A stretch of DNA of 27,472 nucleotides from NCBI GenBank assembly GCA_964437735.1, contig CAYTID010000021.1:1-27472 (forward strand). The letters are read 5' to 3'. Each line of letters begins with the position of its first letter. Positions within the stretch are counted from its first letter, which is position 1. Positions 18,627 through 25,833 of the stretch are shown in pieces. Both the position numbers and the translations under genes were made by a program. The DNA is from CAYTID01 sp964437735. GTDB taxonomy: Bacteria > Bacteroidota > Ignavibacteria > UBA10030 > BY39. The notes below the pieces were generated by a model. The model saw only the letters and a list, made by a program, of their open reading frames with translations. It was not told where the DNA came from and searched no databases.

Positions 18627-19103
18627 CTAAACATCTTTTTTCCTTAATCTTTTTTGGAAGAAGAAATCTTCCAGAATACTTTTACATTTATGTTCAAGTA
18701 CTCCCCCTTTAGTATTAACCCGGTGATTCAGACGGGTATCGTTTGTAATTGTATATAAGGATGTACAAGCTCCCGCTTTCGGATCATACGCACCGAAAAC
18801 CAATAGTGGTATCCGCGCCAACACGATAGCTCCTGCACACATAGCGCAAGGTTCAAGAGTAACATACATTTCGCAGTTTTCAAGCCATTTTGTATTCAGA
18901 TGCGATGTTGCTGCAGTTATCGCTATCATTTCGGCATGAGCAGTAGGATCTTTTAGTGCTTCATTTTGGTTGTAACCTCTGCCAATGATATGATTTTTAT
19001 AAACAATTATTGCACCCACAGGAACTTCATCATGATCGTAGGCTTTAACGCTTTCGCGTAATGCCATTTCCATCCAATGCTCATATTTTTTTATATCAAC
19101 CAT
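18627..19103 (-). CDS. tadA: tRNA-specific adenosine deaminase
   Basis: A 158-residue zinc deaminase that converts A34 to inosine in tRNA-Arg(ACG), letting it read CGU, CGC and CGA. The catalytic signature is complete: "HAE" with H56 and E58, and "PCAMC" with C86 and C89. Length and the C-terminal "LEDFFFQKRLRKK" are typical of bacterial TadA. It lies just downstream of tRNA-Arg(UCG) and that tRNA's terminator. Its expected substrate, tRNA-Arg(ACG), is encoded about 6 kb upstream on the same strand. Confidence 0.96.
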   Translation of the reverse strand: MVDIKKYEHWMEMALRESVKAYDHDEVPVGAIIVYKNHIIGRGYNQNEALKDPTAHAEMIAITAATSHLNTKWLENCEMYVTLEPCAMCAGAIVLARIPLLVFGAYDPKAGACTSLYTITNDTRLNHRVNTKGGVLEHKCKSILEDFFFQKRLRKKDV

Positions 19104-19135
19104 TACCAGATTTTAAATAAATTTTACTGAATATT

Positions 19136-19161
19136 AAAAAAGGCGAGTTGTGAACCGCCTT
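19136..19161 (-). terminator. Intrinsic terminator after tRNA-Arg(UCG)
   Basis: Stem AAGGCG/CGCCTT (19140-19145 with 19156-19161), extended by GTT/AAC with one bulged base. On the minus strand it ends in six T. It sits 30 bases downstream of the tRNA 3' end and 33 bases before tadA. Confidence 0.85.
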
Positions 19162-19191
19162 CATAAATATTAAATAGTTTTATCGTATTAG

Positions 19192-19265
19192 CACACCCGG
19201 AGGGATTCGAACCCCCAACCCTTAGATCCGAAGTCTAATGCTCTGTCCAGTTGAGCTACGGGTGC
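19192..19265 (-). tRNA. tRNA-Arg (anticodon UCG)
   Basis: The minus strand reads GCACCCGTAGCTCAACTGG. Acceptor stem GCACCCG/CGGGTGT with a terminal G-U pair, anticodon stem-loop TTAGA-CTTCGGA-TCTAA with anticodon TCG, and T loop TTCGAAT. The discriminator is G and CCA is not encoded. It would read CGA and possibly CGG. Confidence 0.93.
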
Positions 19266-19292
19266 ATCTCATTTTAACAAAAATCCAAGTCA

Positions 19293-19321
19293 AATATACG
19301 TCTTTTTCAAAATTAATCCAA
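19293..19321 (-). promoter_or_regulatory. Candidate promoter for tRNA-Arg(UCG)
   Basis: The minus strand has TTGGAT (19321-19316) and TATATT (19298-19293) 17 bases apart, about 27 bases upstream of the tRNA. The -35 matches only partly. Confidence 0.4.
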
Positions 19322-19351
19322 TTGAATATTTTTACCGAATAGGATATTTGA

Positions 19352-21658
19352 TTAAGGATTAGTAGTAATAATCCTATGAATAGTTTTTAGTAATTTTTTT
19401 AGATCGTAAGGTTTTTGCATAAACTCGACATTAAATCCCTCTTTAACCAGCTCAATATTCGCATCAGGATCCAAAAAACCGCTTGCCAATAAAAATTTTT
19501 GTCCGCTTTTAATCTCTTTAATTTTTTTCATCATATCGATACCATTCATTTGAGGTAATCCATAATCAGAAAAAACCAATGAAATTTCATTTTTTTTCTC
19601 AATGAATAATTCTAATCCTTCATCTCCATCAACAGCTTTAATAACATTATAACCTTTACTCATCAGTAAATCTTCAACAAGTTGCCGTAACATTGGTTCA
19701 TCTTCAACAACTAAAATGTTACCACTCCCATTTTCAATTTCAAGATTATCAGTTTCCACCAAAGCCGATGCAATATCTACATTCGTGCTGACAGGGAGAT
19801 AGATATTAACGGTGGTTCCGTAATTTAAAGTAGATTCAATATCAATTTTCCCTTTATGCTCCTGGACAATTCCGTACAAAACAGAAAGCCCCAGACCTGT
19901 CCCTTTATTTATTTCTTTGGTAGTAAAGAACGGTTCAAAAGCTCTTTGAAGAATTTTCTCATCCATACCTGTCCCTGTGTCACTTACGCTAATGCAAATG
20001 TAATTCGAGAATTTTAAATCCGGGAACCGCTCAATAATTTTATTTTCCTCGACAACAAAAGTTGAGAATACCAACAATCCTCCGTTTGGCATTGCGTCAC
20101 GGGAATTTAAGGATAGATTTAATAACGCCTGATGAAGTTGATTCGAATCAGCAACAATGTATGGTAAATCTTTTTGAAGTTGTAGTTCAATATGTATTGT
20201 TCTGGGAAAAGTTTCAGTCAATAATTTTGTTAATTTTCTTATTAGTTCATTCGCATTCAATTGGCTAAAAGAGATGTTTGATTTTCGAGAAAAAGTAAGA
20301 AGTTGTTTTACTAAATCGATTCCTCGGTTTATAGTGCTTTCGATAACGTTTATCCCACTTTGAAATTTTTCCGAATCTTTTACATTTGCCTGCAAATTTT
20401 GTAAATAACCCAAGACAATGCAAAGGATGTTATTGAAATCGTGAGCAATACCCCCTGCTATCTTTCCCAATCCTTCCATTTTTTGGGCTTGTAACACATT
20501 CTTCTCAAGCTGTTTCCTATGCGTATCATCAAACAAATAACCCCGGATTAACTCCAGATTTCCATTTTCATCAAATTCTCCGAAAACATTTTGAATAACA
20601 TTTAACAGTTTACCATCATTACTTTTCATTTCGAGTTCAATATTTTCCAAAGTTTTTTCAGCTTTAATTTTTTCGATGAGAATTTTCAAATCCTCAATAT
20701 CGGGGAATAGAATTTTCAAGTCACTATTAATGGCGTCTTCACGCGATTTATAATTGAACATTTTAATAAATGCCGGATTACAATCAATTATTTTGCCTTC
20801 AATACTTAATACAAAATCGCCGGTGATATCGTTATCAAAAAATGTCTTGTATTTTTTCTCACTTTCTTTTATTAATTCTTCAGCTTTTAAACGGTCGGTT
20901 ATATCTCTTCCTATAACATGAAAACCCTTATATTCATCCTTATCGTATATTAATGAAGAATGTTGACCAAACCATATTCTTTCGCCTTTTTTTGTTAAAA
21001 AAGGAAATTCGAAATATGTAGTATTTATTTTTTCTAAAAATTGCCTTAAATAAAATCTTGAAATCATGGATTTGTATTCAGGAGCGGCAATATCTGTAAA
21101 TCTTTTTTGTTTGAGTTCTTCAAGACTAAATCCAACTGAGTCTAATCCGGCTTTATTCGCGAAATTAAAATAACCATACTTATCAACAGTATAGATTATA
21201 TCTATTGCGTTTTCAACAACGTCTCTATATTTTTTTTCAGATTCTATTAAGCTAATTTCAATTTTTTTTCTCTCTGTTATTTCAGTCAACAACTTCGCAG
21301 TTCTATCCTCGACTTCTTTTTCGAGTTTAATATTAAAATTTCTGATTCGCGTAACTAATAATGCAAAAATTATAAAAACACCTATCCTTATTCCTGTATT
21401 CCAAAATGGAATGAATAAGCTTGAATAACTTGTTCCATTTAGAAAATCAGTCACAAGCCACGAACTCATACTTAAAACAACAATCATTAAAGCAGGAACA
21501 AATCCTACGTACCAAGCCATAATTGTAATTGGCAACAAATAAAATAGAGAAAAAGAAAATTCTATGCCCGTAAGGTAATCGAATGTTCCGATTAGCAAGA
21601 GAGAGAAAACACTAATAGATACGAAAATATTCTTCGATTTAAAAAAAAATGAATACAT
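19352..21658 (-). CDS. Membrane PAS-PAS hybrid histidine kinase with receiver domain
   Basis: A 768-residue hybrid sensor kinase. Residues ~10-105 hold about four hydrophobic segments ("SLFYLLPITIMAWYVGF", "GVFIIFALLV"), followed by a coiled linker. Two PAS domains lie at ~140-260 and ~268-388. The dimerisation domain carries phospho-acceptor H406 in "GGIAHDFNNIL". The ATPase domain has intact "DTGTGMDE" and "GTGLGLSV" boxes. A C-terminal receiver spans ~648-765 with D698 in "VFSDYGLPQMNG". It should autophosphorylate and pass phosphate to its receiver and probably onward. It is last in a five-gene minus-strand cluster, 47 bases after the ATPase gene, and is the only complete kinase there, so the natural phosphate source for the upstream receivers (inference). 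Confidence 0.95.
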   Translation of the reverse strand: MYSFFFKSKNIFVSISVFSLLLIGTFDYLTGIEFSFSLFYLLPITIMAWYVGFVPALMIVVLSMSSWLVTDFLNGTSYSSLFIPFWNTGIRIGVFIIFALLVTRIRNFNIKLEKEVEDRTAKLLTEITERKKIEISLIESEKKYRDVVENAIDIIYTVDKYGYFNFANKAGLDSVGFSLEELKQKRFTDIAAPEYKSMISRFYLRQFLEKINTTYFEFPFLTKKGERIWFGQHSSLIYDKDEYKGFHVIGRDITDRLKAEELIKESEKKYKTFFDNDITGDFVLSIEGKIIDCNPAFIKMFNYKSREDAINSDLKILFPDIEDLKILIEKIKAEKTLENIELEMKSNDGKLLNVIQNVFGEFDENGNLELIRGYLFDDTHRKQLEKNVLQAQKMEGLGKIAGGIAHDFNNILCIVLGYLQNLQANVKDSEKFQSGINVIESTINRGIDLVKQLLTFSRKSNISFSQLNANELIRKLTKLLTETFPRTIHIELQLQKDLPYIVADSNQLHQALLNLSLNSRDAMPNGGLLVFSTFVVEENKIIERFPDLKFSNYICISVSDTGTGMDEKILQRAFEPFFTTKEINKGTGLGLSVLYGIVQEHKGKIDIESTLNYGTTVNIYLPVSTNVDIASALVETDNLEIENGSGNILVVEDEPMLRQLVEDLLMSKGYNVIKAVDGDEGLELFIEKKNEISLVFSDYGLPQMNGIDMMKKIKEIKSGQKFLLASGFLDPDANIELVKEGFNVEFMQKPYDLKKLLKTIHRIITTNP

Positions 21659-21705
21659 AAACTTTCAAAAAAACTAGTATGAACGGATGACTTTAGAAAT
21701 ATATC

Positions 21706-23397
21706 TCAACCGAGTACTCTTGAAACTTCGTGAGATGTTGTTATGCCGAGAAGGATTTTCTGAACAGCAGAATATCGAATAGACTTAAAGCCGTGTTGTC
21801 CGGCTACTTCTTTCATCTTCACTATGGGTGCATTTTGATAAATGAGATCTTTCAAAGCTTCATTAATTAACAATATTTCATGAATGGCAGTTTTACCCGA
21901 ATATCCTTCACCATTACAAGCTTCACAACCTACACCATGGTAGAAATATACACCTTTCATTTCGGACGTTATACCAAGTTTAACTAATTCTGATTCGTTG
22001 GGCTTGTATTCTTTTTTACATTTATCACAAATTTTTCTAAATAATTGCTGGTAAACAACACCCGATATTGCAGGTGCAAGCCAATAAGGGGGGATTCCCA
22101 TACTCAATAATCTTGGAATTGTTTCGATTGCATTACTTGATAACATTGTACTCAATACAAGGTTTCCGGCTATTGCTGCCTCTGCAGCTGTAATACCTGT
22201 TTCGGCTTCCCTGATCTCACTTATCAACAGAACATTCGGCTTTTGACGTAATATTGCTCTTAATGCCTCGTTATAGGTAAAAGATTTTTCAGTTCCCAGA
22301 ATTACTTGTCCCGCAAAATCTAATTTAAATTCCAAAAAATCTTCAAGTGTCAGTATGTTTTTTTCGGGTATATTCAATTCCTTAATTGAAGCGTACAAAG
22401 TAGTTGTTTTACCACTTCCTGATGGTCCAGTAATTAATATCAAACCAGACGCTTTATTCAACAAATAATTGAGCTTCCTCAGGTCTCTGAATAAAAATCC
22501 TACCTCATCAAGATTTCTCATTGAATCGTGCTTAAAATACAACTTTAAAGCAACTCGTTCCCCTTGCACAACGGGTAAAATATTGACATGTACATCGACA
22601 GCATTCTGTCCAAAATTGACCGTGTAATTTCCAAGCTGGGGTTTCTTTTTTTCAAAAGTATTCAGCCCTGATTTTGTTTTGAGTACATTTATTAAATTGT
22701 CTGAAAATTCTTTTGGAAGTGATATAAGATGATTTAATTTACCATTTTTGTCGACCCGAACCCGTAATTCATTATGAAGAGGTTCGATGTGTATGTCGTG
22801 CGCTCCAAATTTCAATGATCGTCCTATTATTTCTTCCAGAATGATTTCAACTGATGGTCCCTTACCGCTTCTTTGTGCTTCTAACACCCTTTCTTTACCG
22901 ACTTTTCGGATATCAAATAGATCAATATTAAATTTACTGGAAACGGATATTATGTCATCCGTTCGGACTTTAGGCATTCTGAATAGCAAGCGATAATTAG
23001 AAAGTGAAATAATTATTGGAACAATAATTTTTTTGGATTCCTGTTTTAAATTATCGATTAAAGATTTATAAGGTGGATTGGTGAATGCAACGGTTAGTTC
23101 CATTCCCGTAAGATTTATAGGGATAACTTTGTATTTCAGACAAATCGAGTTTGGTATTATTTCTTCACGTATATTAATATTACCATCATTGATGTCAACT
23201 TCGGGAATATCAAAAGTAGTTGCAATGGTTTGCCGGACAATGTTTTCGTCAATTTCCAGGTCTTCCACAAGGATTTCAGTGGATGTTTTGTGACGATTTT
23301 CTTTAAGTAATTTTAAATATTTATCATGCCTTGGTTTATCGATAACTTCAAGTGCAAGTAAATTTCGGGCTAAGGTATTATCTTCATCTGAAAACAT
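21706..23397 (-). CDS. Divergent GspE/PilB-family secretion ATPase
   Basis: A 563-residue type II secretion/type IV pilus assembly ATPase homologue. The N-terminal ~150 residues form the MshEN-like region ("IATTFDIPEVDI"). Walker A is "GPSGSGKT" (324-331, K330) and the Asp box is "LEDFLE". The Walker B region is "SEIREAET" starting at S393, where the family usually has GEIRD. The His-box region reads "AGNLVLSTMLSSNA" (410-423) instead of the usual TGHLVLSTLHTNDA, so both conserved histidines are replaced (N412, L419). The zinc tetracysteine is kept: C457, C460, C491, C494. ATP binding looks possible; full motor function is uncertain. No pilin or inner-membrane partner genes are in the window. 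It starts 17 bases after the zinc-ribbon gene. Confidence 0.92.
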   Translation of the reverse strand: MFSDEDNTLARNLLALEVIDKPRHDKYLKLLKENRHKTSTEILVEDLEIDENIVRQTIATTFDIPEVDINDGNINIREEIIPNSICLKYKVIPINLTGMELTVAFTNPPYKSLIDNLKQESKKIIVPIIISLSNYRLLFRMPKVRTDDIISVSSKFNIDLFDIRKVGKERVLEAQRSGKGPSVEIILEEIIGRSLKFGAHDIHIEPLHNELRVRVDKNGKLNHLISLPKEFSDNLINVLKTKSGLNTFEKKKPQLGNYTVNFGQNAVDVHVNILPVVQGERVALKLYFKHDSMRNLDEVGFLFRDLRKLNYLLNKASGLILITGPSGSGKTTTLYASIKELNIPEKNILTLEDFLEFKLDFAGQVILGTEKSFTYNEALRAILRQKPNVLLISEIREAETGITAAEAAIAGNLVLSTMLSSNAIETIPRLLSMGIPPYWLAPAISGVVYQQLFRKICDKCKKEYKPNESELVKLGITSEMKGVYFYHGVGCEACNGEGYSGKTAIHEILLINEALKDLIYQNAPIVKMKEVAGQHGFKSIRYSAVQKILLGITTSHEVSRVLG

Positions 23398-23414
23398 AGT
23401 CGTTTTTCGAATTA

Positions 23415-23735
23415 TTATTTTTTAAATATCGAATCGATTTCATTCTGCATCAAAGTATAACTTTTTGATTTTAGCTTGAAATCATCTTCGCCCAACATTT
23501 CTTCAATATCCTCTCTGGTTATGGCATCCGCAATCAGAGGGCGCTTGATATATTTTACTTCCCCTTTTTCTTCTGTAGTTTTTATTTTCAACTCAACACC
23601 GCACCCTCCGCAAAAAATATCACGCGAATCATTAATGAAGCCGCAAGAATGTCGTATCACAGGAAGAATTTTTCCGCAATGTGAACAAAACATTCTATTT
23701 AAGTTATTTTCCGATTTACATGAAAGGCAGATCAT
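23415..23735 (-). CDS. Zinc-ribbon protein with two FliM-like acidic motifs, possible adaptor
   Basis: A 106-residue soluble protein of no named family. Residues 3-20 are a zinc ribbon (C3, C6, C17, C20). Residues 28-45 are a second, altered one (H29, C31, C42, C45, lacking the usual first Cys). After a linker, two similar acidic-hydrophobic helices follow: "ITREDIEEMLG" (72-82) and "TLMQNEIDSIF" (94-104). Both recall the N-terminal CheY-binding peptide of FliM (L-S-Q-x-EID-x-L-L). The ATG overlaps the stop of the CheY-like gene by four bases (ATGA), and the ATPase gene follows 17 bases later. A role linking the receiver to the ATPase is inferred. Confidence 0.8.
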   Translation of the reverse strand: MICLSCKSENNLNRMFCSHCGKILPVIRHSCGFINDSRDIFCGGCGVELKIKTTEEKGEVKYIKRPLIADAITREDIEEMLGEDDFKLKSKSYTLMQNEIDSIFKK

Positions 23736-24133
23736 GATTTTTCTTCCTTTTTATCGGTTAACAATTCTTTAATAACCTGCATAAAACGGATTGTGTCGTA
23801 TGGTTTTACGAAATAGTAACTAGCGCCGGTATTTTTGGCTTTTTCAACATCTTCGGTAGTGGCAAGCGAAGAGACCACGACAACTTTTGCGTCAGGTTGG
23901 ATTTGAATGATTTCTTGTAATACTTCCATGCCATGTTTTTTAGGAAGCATCATATCCAGAACAACAAGATCCGGCTTGATTTCAGTAAATTTCTCAATCG
24001 CAACCGCTCCGTCACTTGCTAAAAATAAATTAGTAAATCCTTCACGCCGGAAATGTGTAGTCATAATAGTTCTGATATATTCAGAATCATCGACAATCAA
24101 AATTTTCGAAGCAGTAATATGATCGGGTATCAT
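23732..24133 (-). CDS. CheY-like single-domain response regulator
   Basis: A 133-residue stand-alone receiver domain with no output domain. The acidic pocket is D15/D16 in "IVDDSE", the phospho-acceptor is D60 in "VVLDMMLP", and "VVVVSS" and "VKPYD" provide the conserved Ser/Thr and Lys. It must act by protein-protein contact. A TAGGAGT ribosome binding site precedes the ATG. It lies 34 bases after the receiver-pseudokinase gene and overlaps the zinc-ribbon gene by four bases, making that protein the likely partner. Confidence 0.95.
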   Translation of the reverse strand: MIPDHITASKILIVDDSEYIRTIMTTHFRREGFTNLFLASDGAVAIEKFTEIKPDLVVLDMMLPKKHGMEVLQEIIQIQPDAKVVVVSSLATTEDVEKAKNTGASYYFVKPYDTIRFMQVIKELLTDKKEEKS

Positions 24134-24167
24134 CGATAAAAACTCCTAAAAATAGTATTCATTTTAA

Positions 24168-25271
24168 TTAAAGAGGTATCAGACAATTAAAATTATTGCC
24201 GTAATCTTCAGCATTCTCAACTCGAAATATTCCACCATGCGCATCGATTATCATTTTACAAAAAGTTAAAGATAAATTTTTATCCATTAATGTTATATTC
24301 TGTCTCGCCTGCTCATATCTGTCTATGATGAGAGCTAAATCTTTTTTATCAATGGGAGTACCGCTATCCTTTACAATAATTGATAAATTTTGTTGGGAAT
24401 CATTATTTTCAATATTAGCAGAAATTTGTATACTTCCATTCTCCGGAGTAGCAGTGAGAGCATGGCTCAATAATAATTGAAAGGCTTGAGCAATATTTTC
24501 CTGGTCCAGATTAACCGTTAATTCATCCTTAAAATTCCGATCTATGACGATTTTTTTTTGTGTTATTAAATTATCGAAATGTGAGATACTCCGATCAATA
24601 ATTTCAACTAGATTAAAGGGAGATTTTTTAACTAAAATGTGCTTTGGATTAAATTTTGATATGAGAGCGCTCTCTTGAAGTAATTGAATATGTTCATCGA
24701 GTGCTTGTGTTGCTATACTGATAATTTCTTTTTGATTTTCATTCAGCGGTCCGGCATCTTCTTCTGATAACATTAATAAGGGAACCTTTACTGCGGTTGA
24801 ATAATTTAAAAAATCCTGTATCAGTAAATACTGATAATTTCGCGCGAGATTCTCAGCTTCTGTTTCAGCATGATACATCCTTAGTAATGCGCTAACTCTG
24901 ATTAACAATTCTTCAGCATTAATGGGTTTATACAGGTACTCATCCCCACCTGATTCAAAACCAATTCGCAAAGATTCGGGAGTGGTTGCGCCTGTTAAAA
25001 ACATGATAGGAATTTTCGTCAGCGCACTGATTTTTCTGATCTCTGATGCCGCTTTAAATCCCGTCATGACAGGCATGTGCACATCCAATATTATTAAATC
25101 CGGTAAAAAAGTTTGGGCTAACGAAACGGCGACTTCTCCGTTTTCCGCACTTATTGTTTGATAACCAGCCTCATGAAGAAGGTTCTCGAGAAGCAGACGA
25201 AGGGTTTCCTCATCATCGACAACCAGAATTTTATCTTTTGCCTTCTCTGATTTCCCTGAAAAATTATCCAT
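24168..25271 (-). CDS. Receiver domain fused to a degenerate histidine-kinase module
   Basis: A 367-residue soluble protein. Residues 12-130 are a complete receiver (D19/D20, D63 in "LDVHMP", T94 in "FLTGAT", K in "YKPINAEE"). The rest looks like a DHp-ATPase kinase core with its chemistry missing. Where SHDLKTPL-type sequence is expected it has "STAVKVPL", with T159 at the histidine position. The N-box Asn is H270 in "LLSHALTATP", and the glycine-rich G2 box is "DKNLSL" (330-335) with no glycine. The fold seems kept, since "VKDSGTPI" and "MIIDAHGG" remain. I infer a pseudokinase that senses or scaffolds. It is first in the signalling cluster, downstream of tRNA-Arg(ACG). Confidence 0.9.
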   Translation of the reverse strand: MDNFSGKSEKAKDKILVVDDEETLRLLLENLLHEAGYQTISAENGEVAVSLAQTFLPDLIILDVHMPVMTGFKAASEIRKISALTKIPIMFLTGATTPESLRIGFESGGDEYLYKPINAEELLIRVSALLRMYHAETEAENLARNYQYLLIQDFLNYSTAVKVPLLMLSEEDAGPLNENQKEIISIATQALDEHIQLLQESALISKFNPKHILVKKSPFNLVEIIDRSISHFDNLITQKKIVIDRNFKDELTVNLDQENIAQAFQLLLSHALTATPENGSIQISANIENNDSQQNLSIIVKDSGTPIDKKDLALIIDRYEQARQNITLMDKNLSLTFCKMIIDAHGGIFRVENAEDYGNNFNCLIPL

Positions 25272-25325
25272 GTTTTTTCCGGAACTTAATTTCGTGTTGA
25301 AATATTTGCTTAATTTACTTATTTG

Positions 25326-25399
25326 TGCGCCCGAAGGGAGTCGAACCCCTAACCCTCAGCTCCGTAGGCTGATGCTCTATCCAGTTGAGCTACGGGCGC
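25326..25399 (-). tRNA. tRNA-Arg (anticodon ACG)
   Basis: The minus strand reads GCGCCCGTAGCTCAACTGG. Acceptor stem GCGCCCG/CGGGCGC is fully paired, and the anticodon stem-loop is TCAGC-CTACGGA-GCTGA with anticodon ACG. The T loop is TTCGACT, the discriminator is A and CCA is not encoded. It is the expected substrate of TadA, whose gene is in this window. Confidence 0.95.
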
Positions 25400-25417
25400 T
25401 TTACCAAATTCATCTAA

Positions 25418-25446
25418 TTTAAAGTAATTTCTTAAATTTTTATCAA
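25418..25446 (-). promoter_or_regulatory. Candidate promoter for tRNA-Arg(ACG)
   Basis: The minus strand has TTGATA (25446-25441) and TTTAAA (25423-25418) 17 bases apart, ending 18 bases before the tRNA. No terminator is seen between the tRNA and the signalling cluster, so readthrough is possible. Confidence 0.4.
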
Positions 25447-25520
25447 CTTGGCTACCAAAAAAGTGATCGAAGCCTGAATTAACTGATAGCAATTTAGGAA
25501 AATTATTCACAATTTGCAAT

Positions 25521-25540
25521 AGAATATTTTAACATATTCT
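25521..25540. repeat. Short palindrome, possible protein-binding site
   Basis: AGAATAT (25521-25527) and ATATTCT (25534-25540) form a perfect 7-base inverted repeat with a 6-base spacer, between the sensor fragment and the tRNA promoter. Function unknown. Confidence 0.3.
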
Positions 25541-25557
25541 ATAGGAAATATCAGGAC

Positions 25558-25833
25558 TCACATTACCCTCGGTAACTTTAATTGCTGGCTAGGGTGTAGT
25601 TTGTTCATGTAATCGGGACAAATACCATGACTAAAGCGTGCGTGCGAGAGTTCTTGCAACTGTGGCTCGACTTGAGTCCGGTAACATTTGTCATCTCGAA
25701 CCATTTTACAATTTGCGCAGATCGGAAATAATCCGCTTAAAGTCTTGTTGTCATTTAGAGTGTTTTGTAGTTCGATAATTATTTTTTCTCGTTCTTCCTC
25801 AATTTTCTTTTTGTCGGTAATATCGCGAGCAAT
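25558..25833 (-). pseudogene. C-terminal fragment of a PAS/response-regulator-type sensor protein
   Basis: An in-frame stretch of 91 codons with no start codon. It begins "IARDITDKKKIEEEREK", the end of a PAS domain and coiled linker, and continues "TLSGLFPICANCKMVRDDK" and "FSHGICPDYMNKLHP". These are degenerate forms of a C-terminal cysteine module ("LLPICASCKKIRDDKGYW...FSHGICPEC") common in bacterial sensory proteins. Several conserved residues are changed (C for G in "DDKCY", Y for C in "CPDY"). It lies immediately after the pdxB stop and in the same frame. I read it as a remnant of a deleted sensor gene. Confidence 0.7.
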
